Below the pieces are notes generated by a model. It was not told where the DNA came from and did no database searches. It worked only from the letters and a program-made list of their open reading frames with translations. A DNA stretch of 18,778 bases from Betaproteobacteria bacterium (lineage in GTDB: Bacteria > Pseudomonadota > Gammaproteobacteria > Burkholderiales > SG8-39): assembly GCA_029858545.1 (NCBI GenBank), contig JAOUFA010000021.1:1-18778 (forward strand), read 5' to 3'. Below are positions 7,874 to 13,782 of the stretch, one piece after another (positions within the stretch are counted from its first letter, which is position 1; each line of letters starts with the position of its first letter). The position numbers and the translations under genes were made by a program.

Positions 7874-8314
7874 GTGAGCCTCACTCACGATGACGTGCAG
7901 CGTCTGCTGCAACTGCTCGACGCCTCGCATTTCGAGGAAATGCGTCTGGAAATCGGCGACATCAAGCTGAACCTGCGCCGCGGCAGCGCGCTGCCCGTCG
8001 CATCCGAGACCGCGGCGCCGGCGGCGGCCGCATCCGCGGAACAGGCGCCGGCTGCGGCGCCCGCCGACGGACTGGTCGACATCCGCGCCCCCTTGCTCGG
8101 CAATTTCTACCTCGCGCCGAAACCCGGCGCCGAGCCCTTCGTGCGTCCGGGCACGCGCGTCGATGAAGACACAGTGATCGGCATCATCGAGGTGATGAAG
8201 CTGATGAACCCGGTGCCTGCCGGACTGCGCGGTGAGGTCGTCGAAGTGCGGGTTCGCGACGGCCAGTTCGTCGAATACGGTCAGCTGCTGATGCGCCTGC
8301 GCGCCTCGGGATGA
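7874..8314 (+). CDS. Biotin carboxyl carrier protein
   Basis: Free biotin carrier of 146 residues. The GTG start at 7874 has GGAGGG nine bases upstream, 22 bp after the previous stop. Residues 1-38 form the helix-strand head seen in AccB-type carriers (MRLEIGDIKLNLRRG). Residues 39-66 are an Ala/Pro linker. Residues 67-143 are the biotinyl domain, with the attachment Lys at about 109 in IIEVMKLMNP and the paired half LRGEVVEVRVRDGQFVEYG. The canonical EAMKM appears here as EVMKL, which is common. Its stop overlaps the carboxyltransferase start (ATGA), so it should carry carboxybiotin to that enzyme. No biotin carboxylase gene is next to it, so it would need AccC or another carboxylase from elsewhere. 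A second housekeeping AccB is possible, but the gene context favours a dedicated carrier. Confidence 0.93.
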   Translation: MSLTHDDVQRLLQLLDASHFEEMRLEIGDIKLNLRRGSALPVASETAAPAAAASAEQAPAAAPADGLVDIRAPLLGNFYLAPKPGAEPFVRPGTRVDEDTVIGIIEVMKLMNPVPAGLRGEVVEVRVRDGQFVEYGQLLMRLRASG

Positions 8315-9807
8315 GCACGACCGCAATGTCCACATCGCCGCACATCGACCTCATCGACACCACGCTTCGCGACGGCAATCAGAGCCTGTGGGGCGCCACC
8401 GGCCTCACCAGCGCGATGATCCTGGAGATCGCGCCGGTAATCGACCGGATCGGCTTTCGTTCGGTCGATTTCACCACCAGCACCCATATGGCTGTCGCGG
8501 TGCGCTGGCACAGGGAAAATCCCTGGGAACGCATCCGGCTCGCGCGCGCGGCGATGCCCGACACCCCGCTCAGCTTTCTCACCACCGGCATGCGCTTCAT
8601 CTCCTGGGAGGTCGCGCACGAGGAGGTGATGCGCCTCGCCTACCGGTTGCTGGTGGAGAACGGCATCCGCCGCTTCTACGTGATGGACCCGATGAACGAC
8701 ATGCCGGCGACCATCGCCGCCGCGCAACTGATCGCCGCGGAGGGCGTGACCGACATCACAGGCGCGCTCGTGTACACCGTCAGCCCGGTGCACGACGACG
8801 CCTTCTACGCTGCGCGCGCCGGCGAACTCGCCGCCGCACCCTGCATCAAGTCGGTGTACCTCAAGGACCCCGGGGGGCTCCTCACCCCTGAGCGCACGCG
8901 CACGATCATCCCGGCGATTCGCGCGCAGTTGCGCGGCAAGCCGCTCGAACTGCATTCGCATTGCACCATCGGCCTGGCGCAGTTCTCCTATCTGGAAGCC
9001 GCGCCGCTCGGCGTAAGCGCGCTGCATACCAGCGCCGGTCCGCTCGGCAACGGCGCGGCCCAGCCGGCGGCGGAGAGCATCCTCGCCAACCTGCGCGAGT
9101 TGGGTCTTGCCACGCAAATCGACCCGGAAGCGCTCGCGAAGATGAGCGCGTATTTCCGCGCCCTCGCCCAGGCGGAGGGCCTGCCGCTCGGGCAGCCGCT
9201 CGACTACGACGCGCGCTACTTCCGCCACCAGATGCCGGGTGGGATGCTCGGCACCCTGCGCCGGCAACTGAAGGAAATGCGCCAGGAAGCGCGCCTCGCC
9301 GAGGTGCTCGAGGAAGTTGAACGCGTACGCGCCGAACTCGGCTACCCGATCATGGTCACGCCCTTCTCGCAGGTGGTCGGCACCCAGGCGTTCATGAACG
9401 TGACGAGCGGCAAGCGCTACGCGAACGTGCCCGACGAAGTGATCCGTTATGCGCTCGGGCTGTTCGGCAAGCCGAGCGTGCCGCTCGCACCCGAGATCGA
9501 GGAACGGATCCTGGGATTGCCGCGCGCGCAGGAACTCGCCACGCAGCCCGGCATGCCCGGCCTTGCCGAACTGCGCCGCCGCTTCGGCGCGGGCAGTGCC
9601 GACGAAGAACTGATCCTGCGCGCGGTGATGCCCGCCGAGCAGGTCGATGCGATGCGCGCCGCGGGTCCCTGCCAGCGCGGCTACAACCCCTCGACCCGCC
9701 CGGTGATGAAGCTCGTCGAGGAACTCGCGAAGCGCCGCGACGTGAAGCAGATCAAGATCGAGAAACCCGGCTTCAAACTGGAACTGCGCTCGCGCGTGGC
9801 GCACTGA
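8311..9807 (+). CDS. Biotin-dependent carboxyltransferase of the pyruvate carboxylase/OadA/transcarboxylase 5S family
   Basis: Protein of 498 residues made of a metal-dependent TIM barrel (about 10-270, opening HIDLIDTTLRDGNQSL) and the PYC/OADA C-terminal domain (about 300-470, with FRHQMPGGMLGTLRRQLKE and VTPFSQVVGTQAFMNV). Putative metal ligands are Asp21, Lys185 (the carbamylated Lys position, YLKDPGGLLTP), His215 and His217 (HSH). Gln24 and Arg20 of the RDxxQ motif are kept. The position that carries the pyruvate-binding Arg in pyruvate carboxylase (LLRGA) is LTTGM, and the active-site Asp of ATFD is Ala. The C-terminus lacks the fused biotin domain of OadA; the carrier is encoded separately upstream. 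It should transfer CO2 from carboxybiotin to an enolisable acceptor, or run in reverse as a decarboxylase. The altered pocket suggests the acceptor is not pyruvate. The family call is firm and the substrate is unknown. Confidence 0.9.
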   Translation: MSTTAMSTSPHIDLIDTTLRDGNQSLWGATGLTSAMILEIAPVIDRIGFRSVDFTTSTHMAVAVRWHRENPWERIRLARAAMPDTPLSFLTTGMRFISWEVAHEEVMRLAYRLLVENGIRRFYVMDPMNDMPATIAAAQLIAAEGVTDITGALVYTVSPVHDDAFYAARAGELAAAPCIKSVYLKDPGGLLTPERTRTIIPAIRAQLRGKPLELHSHCTIGLAQFSYLEAAPLGVSALHTSAGPLGNGAAQPAAESILANLRELGLATQIDPEALAKMSAYFRALAQAEGLPLGQPLDYDARYFRHQMPGGMLGTLRRQLKEMRQEARLAEVLEEVERVRAELGYPIMVTPFSQVVGTQAFMNVTSGKRYANVPDEVIRYALGLFGKPSVPLAPEIEERILGLPRAQELATQPGMPGLAELRRRFGAGSADEELILRAVMPAEQVDAMRAAGPCQRGYNPSTRPVMKLVEELAKRRDVKQIKIEKPGFKLELRSRVAH

Positions 9808-9808
9808 C

Positions 9809-10660
9809 ATGGCTCCCACGAAGATGAACGGCTCGATGAAGAAGCGCCTCGCCAAGGTGCGCGGCTTCGTGTTCGACATCGACGGCACCCTCGCCCTCAC
9901 CGACCGCGCCACGCGCGGCCACCGCGCCCTGCCCGGCGCGAGCGGCCTGCTCGCCGAACTGCGCGCGCGCGGCACGCGATTCGCCGCCTACACCAACGGC
10001 ACCCTGCACACGCCGCGCCACACCGCGGCGTCGCTGCGCGGCGCGGGGCTCGATCTGCGCGACGAGGAACTGCTCACCCCGGCGAGCGTCGCGGCGGATT
10101 ACTTCGTCGCGAAACGCCTGCGCCGCGTGCTGGTGCTCGGCGGCGAAGGCGTGTGGGGGCCTTTGCGCGAGGCGGGCATCGACGTCGTCGTGTCGCCTGA
10201 GAACTCCGAGGGTCTCGACGCAGTGCTGGTCGGCTGGCACCCGAGATTCGGTTTCGACGACCTCGACGCGGCCTGCAAGGCGGTATGGGCAGGAGCGAAG
10301 CTCTATACCGTCTCGAACGCCCCCTACTTCGCCACCACCGAAGGACGCAGCCTCGGCGTATCGGGCGCGATCAGCGCCGCGATCACCAGCGTCACACGCA
10401 AGCGCGCGCTCGTGCTCGGCAAACCCTCGACCCTGGGTCTGAGGACCGCCGCGCGGCTGCTCGGCCTGAAAGCGAGCGAACTCGCCGTGGTCGGCGACGA
10501 TCCGGGATTGGAGATGGCAATGGCAAGGGCGGGCGGCGCGCTCGCGATCGCGGTGCAGACGGGGCTGCTTGATGCGAAGACGCTGGGCGCGTTACCTGCC
10601 AAACAGAAGCCTCACCTGGTACTGAACGGTGTGGCCGAACTCTTGCTGCACTACGGATGA
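9809..10660 (+). CDS. HAD superfamily hydrolase, subclass IIA (NagD/p-nitrophenylphosphatase-like)
   Basis: Cytoplasmic phosphatase of 283 residues. Its ATG lies one base after the carboxyltransferase stop, so it is the last gene of the operon. Two further in-frame ATGs (codons 6 and 10) are possible starts, and no ribosome site decides between them. HAD motif I is FDIDGT (nucleophile Asp23, acid/base Asp25), motif II YTNGT (Thr62), motif III Lys205 in LGKPS, and motif IV VVGDDPGLEMAMARAGG. A C2-type cap lies between motifs II and III, as in NagD, pyridoxal phosphatase and phosphoglycolate phosphatase. Members of this class often act on small aryl or enol-like phosphates. In this operon it may hydrolyse the phosphorylated intermediate or product made by the split phosphotransferase, or detoxify a side product. 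That role is inference from position only. Confidence 0.88.
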   Translation: MAPTKMNGSMKKRLAKVRGFVFDIDGTLALTDRATRGHRALPGASGLLAELRARGTRFAAYTNGTLHTPRHTAASLRGAGLDLRDEELLTPASVAADYFVAKRLRRVLVLGGEGVWGPLREAGIDVVVSPENSEGLDAVLVGWHPRFGFDDLDAACKAVWAGAKLYTVSNAPYFATTEGRSLGVSGAISAAITSVTRKRALVLGKPSTLGLRTAARLLGLKASELAVVGDDPGLEMAMARAGGALAIAVQTGLLDAKTLGALPAKQKPHLVLNGVAELLLHYG

Positions 10661-10704
10661 GTGCGGCAAGCTGTAACGCGGGAGGCGCATGAAATGGACA
10701 ATAG

Positions 10705-10730
10705 TCCACTTTACTCATGAGTCAAGTGGA
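10705..10730. repeat. Near-perfect 26-bp palindrome
   Basis: The left arm TCCACTTTACTCA is followed at once by the right arm TGAGTCAAGTGGA, with one mismatched pair. It abuts a smaller inverted repeat, TGGAC-AATA-GTCCA (10695-10708), which shares the TCCA end. It lies 45 bp after the last gene of the 4802 operon and has no T-run, so it looks more like a protein-binding site than a terminator. Function unknown. Confidence 0.6.
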
Positions 10731-10733
10731 ACT

Positions 10734-10793
10734 GTTTCCCGAAGCAGAAAGCCAACCCCAGCCACAGCACTACAGCGCCAGACGCACGACAGC
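10734..10793. repeat. Dispersed repeat, copy A
   Basis: About 60 bp, matching copy B at 11832-11890 at roughly 80% with one single-base gap. The longest identical block is GAAGCAGAAAGCCAACCCCA. It lies in a stretch without intact genes. The origin is not recognised; it could be a repetitive extragenic element or a duplicated gene end. Confidence 0.6.
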
Positions 10794-10918
10794 GCGCGCC
10801 GCTCGATGCGAGCCCCTGGCCGCTGCACGCGAACCTGCCGCCGGCGCGCCAACGCCACGTCGCCAGATTTACGCGGATTTCGACCGCCATGCACAACATG
10901 TCCTGGTGCGACAACGGC

Positions 10919-11031
10919 GTCGATTGCCGCTACACGACGCGCGAGCTGGGGGTGTGCGCTTTCGGCCGGCGCGCGAGGCGGTGCGCGATACCGTGCGCTG
11001 GCTGATGGAGAGCGGGCGGCTGGGAACGTAG
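10919..11031 (+). pseudogene. Possible C-terminal remnant of an NAD-dependent epimerase/dehydratase, frameshifted
   Basis: Two short pieces in different frames, VDCRYTTRELG and then VRFRPAREAVRDTVRWLMESGRL with a stop at 11029-11031, read together like the C-terminal end of extended SDR epimerases (typically R-x-LG-x-x-P-R-x-x-x-EALRDTVRWL). The frames change at a run of five G residues (10948-10952). Nothing upstream resembles the Rossmann part. The rest of the 10661-11040 gap holds a palindrome and a repeat but no credible gene. The family assignment is tentative. Confidence 0.35.
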
Positions 11032-11040
11032 GGGCGCGGG

Positions 11041-11472
11041 CTAATCGCCCTGGACAAAGCCGATCCGCCGCTTCGGCGCGGGCGGCGGCGCCATCAGCTC
11101 GCGGATCGCGTCGAACACGACCTTGAACTGACGGTCGTATCGGGACTCCAGCGCGTCGATCCTGTGCGCGAGCTCGTGGTTCTGCCCGATCACTTCGCGC
11201 AGGCGCACGAAGGCCCGCATGATTTCGACGTTGACCTGTACGGCTTGCTCGGTCCTCAGCACCGAAGAGAGCATGGCGACCCCCTGCTCCGTAAACGCAT
11301 AGGGGGCGGTACGCCGGCCGCCCCGTCCAAGCGGTGCGTTTGAGGTCACAAATTGTGACCTCAAACCGGCAAGCTCCTGATTCGTCAAACGAAACATGAA
11401 GTCTGCGGGAAAGCGGTCCGGGTTGCGCTTAACCGCCTGTACCAACGCTTTGGTCGGCACACCGTAGAGATC
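11041..11472 (-). pseudogene. ORF6N-domain protein gene, 5'-truncated
   Basis: From about DLYGV at 11472 to the stop at 11041, the frame matches the ORF6N domain found in phage-derived and genomic-island proteins: DLYGVPTKALVQAVKRNPDRF, FMFRLTNQELAGLRSQFVTSN, YAFTEQGVAMLSSVLR, then a probable coiled coil near REVIGQNHELAHRIDALESR. The domain normally begins some 40 residues earlier with a segment such as RGQRVMLDADLAALYGV. Here the in-frame upstream sequence loses similarity before LYGV and reaches a TGA at 11574-11572 with no ATG. The only nearby start is a GTG at 11460 inside the conserved motif. The C-terminal part looks intact, so the damage is recent or the shorter protein is still made. 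ORF6N proteins are thought to bind DNA; no role is clear here. Confidence 0.75.
11339..11365. repeat. Perfect 27-bp palindrome inside the ORF6N gene
   Basis: The left arm TTTGAGGTCACAA (11339-11351), a single central base, and the right arm TTGTGACCTCAAA (11353-11365) are perfectly complementary. It encodes the conserved GLRSQFVTSN segment of the ORF6N remnant. It may be partly a product of codon choice in a conserved motif, or a binding site for the protein itself. The symmetry is seen directly; any function is inference. Confidence 0.75.
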
Positions 11473-11875
11473 GGGAAGGGGCCGGCAAATACGCCGACAA
11501 GCAGTATCTCGTACAAAATCTCCCGATTCAACTACCTGGCGGGACAGGCGCGCGCATACTTCGACGACAGATCAGCGCGCGAAGGGGTCACCATGCCCAT
11601 CGCATTTTGGCAACCCATCGGCCGTTGCGCTGGATGCCCGCGCTCCTTGGTCTGCTCGCGCTGACCCTGGTCGCACCCGCCGGCGCGCAGCTGCTCGAAT
11701 ACCGTACTCCCGCGACGCCCGACGCCCGACGCCAGGATGGACATTGTCGCGTGCGAGATCGAGCGTCGTCCAAGCGCCTCGGTGTTCGAGATCGACGTGC
11801 GCAAAATCGGCTCGTCGTTCTTCATCTCGATGTTTCCGAAGCAGAAAGCCAACCCCAACCGCAGCGCTCCAGCGC
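11473..11875. other. About 400 bp without a recognisable gene; decayed sequence
   Basis: The plus strand carries fragments that look coding-derived in shifting frames: a signal-peptide-like stretch (MPALLGLLALTLVAPAGAQL, about 11633-11692) and CEIERRPSASVFEIDVRKIG near 11750-11810, leading into repeat copy B. The 7-bp unit GACGCCC occurs almost three times in tandem at 11714-11733. I do not recognise a family and see no complete gene with a ribosome site. Debris from one or more lost genes is the likeliest reading. Confidence 0.5.
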
Positions 11876-11890
11876 CTAACGCGCGACAGC
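11832..11890. repeat. Dispersed repeat, copy B
   Basis: Counterpart of the 60-bp copy at 10734-10793 in the same orientation, 1,098 bp away. It overlaps the last four codons and the stop of the RutB-like gene on the minus strand, so its right end may be partly coding. Shared core GAAGCAGAAAGCCAACCCCA. Confidence 0.6.
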
Positions 11891-12577
11891 CCGCTCCAGC
11901 GCCTCGCTCGTCGTCACCCAACCGAAAAAATTCTCCACATTGAACACCGTCGCCTGCTGGCAAAACAGCGGCCCCGCCTGCAACGTCGCATCCTCGATCA
12001 GCACCGGCCAGTATTCCTGGAAGTAGGCGTCGCGCAAGGTCGATTCGACGCACACATTGGTGGCGATGCCGAGCATCAGCAGGTGGCGGATGCCGCGCGT
12101 GCGCAGGAAGGCATCGAGCGGCGTGCCGGCGAAGCCGCTGTAGCGCTGTTTCGCGATGACGACATCGCCCGGCTCCGGGCGCAGCGCATCGGCGATCGCC
12201 GCATCCCAGGTTCCCTCGATGAGGAGTTTGCCTTTCAGTTCCGGACGCTTGCCCATCAGCGCGAGCGCCAGTTCCTTGCGCGGGTTCGGCGACAGCGGCC
12301 CGCCGGCGGTCGAGAGGTCCTTCGGGTAGACGATATGGAGGTACACCACCGGGATGCCGAGCTTGCGCGCCGCGGCGATCGAGCGCTGCGCCGCCGCCAC
12401 GGTTGCGGGGGTACGCGAAATGTCGACGCCGGCCAGATCGAGCAGTCCGCCGGGATTGACGAAGGCGTTCTGCATGTCGACCACCAGCAGCGCGGTCTGC
12501 GCCGGATCGAGGGCCACGGATTCGGGGCGAGCGTCGATCCGGATCACGCCTGCATCGGATTTCACAACACTGTTCAT
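11876..12577 (-). CDS. Isochorismatase-fold amidohydrolase, RutB-like
   Basis: Cysteine hydrolase of 233 residues. The ATG at 12577 has GGAG eight bases upstream and is preferred to a TTG two codons earlier. The triad is visible: Asp34 in LLVVDMQNAF, Lys143 in IAKQRYSGF, and nucleophile Cys176 in LGIATNVCVESTLRDAYFQEYW. Beyond the triad, PGGLLDLAGVDIS, GGPLSPNPRKELAL, GKLLIEGTWD and RYSGFAGTPLDAFLRTRGIRHL closely follow E. coli RutB, the (peroxy)ureidoacrylate amidohydrolase of pyrimidine breakdown, as I remember it. No other rut genes are in the window, so a ureido- or carbamoyl-type substrate is likely but not proven. It is transcribed away from ubiX across a 117-bp gap. Biuret hydrolase and N-carbamoylsarcosine amidase share the fold and are alternatives. 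Confidence 0.87.
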   Translation of the reverse strand: MNSVVKSDAGVIRIDARPESVALDPAQTALLVVDMQNAFVNPGGLLDLAGVDISRTPATVAAAQRSIAAARKLGIPVVYLHIVYPKDLSTAGGPLSPNPRKELALALMGKRPELKGKLLIEGTWDAAIADALRPEPGDVVIAKQRYSGFAGTPLDAFLRTRGIRHLLMLGIATNVCVESTLRDAYFQEYWPVLIEDATLQAGPLFCQQATVFNVENFFGWVTTSEALERAVAR

Positions 12578-12629
12578 GGTCAATCTCCGCTCAAATTGAT
12601 GCCGATGTTCTCATTTTCTCAGAAGCCCT

Positions 12630-12659
12630 TTGCCTGTGCCGCCCGCGCGGTGGTAAATT
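12630..12659 (+). promoter_or_regulatory. Possible sigma-70 promoter for ubiX
   Basis: TTGCCT (12630-12635) and TAAATT (12654-12659) are 18 bp apart, each matching four of six consensus bases, 35 bp upstream of the ubiX ATG. Read by eye only. Confidence 0.35.
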
Positions 12660-12694
12660 GACCGGACCGCCATCCCGCATTCCCCGGAAAGACC

Positions 12695-13291
12695 ATGCGC
12701 AGACTGATCCTAGGCATCACCGGTGCCACCGGAGCCATCTTCGGAGTGCGCCTGCTCGAGGTACTCCGCGACACGCCGATCGAGACCCATCTCGTGCTCA
12801 GCAAGTGGGGCCAGCAGACGATCGAGCATGAAACTAAATTCACCGCCAAGGAGGTCCGCGCGCTCGCTACCGTTTGTTACGAGTCGGCGAACATGGGCGC
12901 CGCGATTTCCTCGGGATCCTTCCTCACCGACGGGATGGTGATCGCCCCCTGCTCGATGCGCAGTCTCGGCGCGATCGCGCAGGGCGCGGGAGACAGCCTG
13001 GTGCATCGCGCCGCGGAGGTGGTGTTGAAGGAGCGCCGCAGGCTGGTGCTTCTCACCCGCGAAATGCCGCTCTCCGAAATCCATCTGGAGAACATGCTCA
13101 AGCTCGCGCGTATGGGCGTAACTATCATGCCGCCGATGCCTGCCTTCTACAATCATCCGCAGACGGTCGCAGACATCGTCGATCACGTCGTCGCTCGCGT
13201 GCTCGATCAGTTCTCGATCGAAACCGACCTTGCGCGGCGCTGGGACGGTCAGATGTCGGTGCCGGTCGCGCGCCTGGAAGCCAAGCTCTGA
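12695..13291 (+). CDS. ubiX: Flavin prenyltransferase UbiX
   Basis: Enzyme of 198 residues that prenylates FMN with dimethylallyl phosphate to make prenyl-FMN, the cofactor of UbiD-family (de)carboxylases. Visible are the N-terminal flavin motif LGITGATGAIFGVRLLEVL, SSGSF (72-76), MVIAPCSMRSLGAIAQGAGDSL (81-102), the active-site stretch LTREMPLSEIHLENM (120-134) and MPPMPAFYNHP (145-155). Length and motifs are complete, so it should be active. The ATG at 12695 is preceded by GGAAAG. It overlaps the next gene, a PPOX-type flavin protein. No UbiD partner is in the window. It may serve ubiquinone synthesis or an aromatic (de)carboxylase elsewhere. The closeness to phenylphosphate-synthase-like genes may be meaningful, since phenol carboxylation uses UbiD-type enzymes, but this is inference. 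Confidence 0.95.
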   Translation: MRRLILGITGATGAIFGVRLLEVLRDTPIETHLVLSKWGQQTIEHETKFTAKEVRALATVCYESANMGAAISSGSFLTDGMVIAPCSMRSLGAIAQGAGDSLVHRAAEVVLKERRRLVLLTREMPLSEIHLENMLKLARMGVTIMPPMPAFYNHPQTVADIVDHVVARVLDQFSIETDLARRWDGQMSVPVARLEAKL

Positions 13292-13782
13292 GCGCGGCGC
13301 CCGCACCGGCGGAGCATGCCGGCCTGATCGCGCGTATCGAGGCCTTCCTCGACGCCCAGCACGTGATGTCGCTCGCCACGTTCGATGACTCGGGACCCCA
13401 CGCCGTCTCGCTGATGTATGCGCGCGACGGCCTCACGCTGTGCTGGACCTCCGACCCCACGACGCGCCACTCCCGCCACCTGGAGCGCGACGACCGCGCC
13501 GCGGTCAGCATCGCCCCCGACTACCGCGACTTTCGCGCGATCCAAGGCCTCCAATTCATTGGATTGGCACGGCGCGCCGATGATCCGCGCAGCGTGCGCG
13601 CGCTGCTCGAGCGGCGCTACGCCTTTCTCGCCGAACTCTCCTCGGGTCCCCCTGCGCTGCGCGCCGCACTCGACAAGGCAGGGTTCTACTGCTTCATCCC
13701 GACGCGCGTCACTCTGATCGACAATTCGCGCGGCTTCGGCCACAAAGAAGTCCTGGACCTTGGAAAAGGCGGCCAAACCTAG
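13288..13782 (+). CDS. PPOX-type (pyridoxamine 5'-phosphate oxidase-like) flavin-binding protein
   Basis: Small split-barrel protein of about 164 residues. AFLDAQHVMSLATFDDSGPHAVSLMYARDGLTLCWTSDPTTRHSRHLERDD, read in pieces, is the standard opening of PPOX-like proteins, followed by AAVSIAPDYRDFRAIQGLQFIGLARRADD and a C-terminal YCFIPTRVTLIDNSRGFGHKEVL. No ATG, GTG or TTG occurs in frame from beyond 13141 until GTG 13363, which is inside the first strand. The best start is CTG at 13288, which overlaps the ubiX stop (CTGA) and has GGAAG about eight bases upstream. Members bind FMN, F420 or heme, and their substrates are often unknown. Overlap with ubiX suggests a flavin-linked partner role. 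The exact start is uncertain. Confidence 0.8.
   Translation: MSAAPAPAEHAGLIARIEAFLDAQHVMSLATFDDSGPHAVSLMYARDGLTLCWTSDPTTRHSRHLERDDRAAVSIAPDYRDFRAIQGLQFIGLARRADDPRSVRALLERRYAFLAELSSGPPALRAALDKAGFYCFIPTRVTLIDNSRGFGHKEVLDLGKGGQT

Noticed and set aside
8281..9975. Long antisense open frame (564 codons) opposite the carboxyltransferase
   Set aside because: It mirrors the codon bias of the GC-rich sense gene, has a His/Arg/Glu-rich composition without recognisable motifs, and lacks a ribosome site. The sense strand encodes a clear enzyme.
10717..11031. Plus-strand open frame beginning MSQVELFPEAES as an intact gene
   Set aside because: It starts in the centre of a palindrome, runs through a dispersed repeat, and only its last 26 codons resemble a protein family; it is more likely debris.
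11607..11879. Small secreted protein with a signal-peptide-like start
   Set aside because: The hydrophobic stretch is followed by Arg/Asp-rich sequence typical of an out-of-frame read, with no ribosome site; kept only as part of the decayed region.
12874..13287. Upstream in-frame extension of the PPOX gene to 12874
   Set aside because: It lies inside ubiX in another frame and encodes an Arg/Ala/His-rich shadow sequence; PPOX similarity begins only after 13288.
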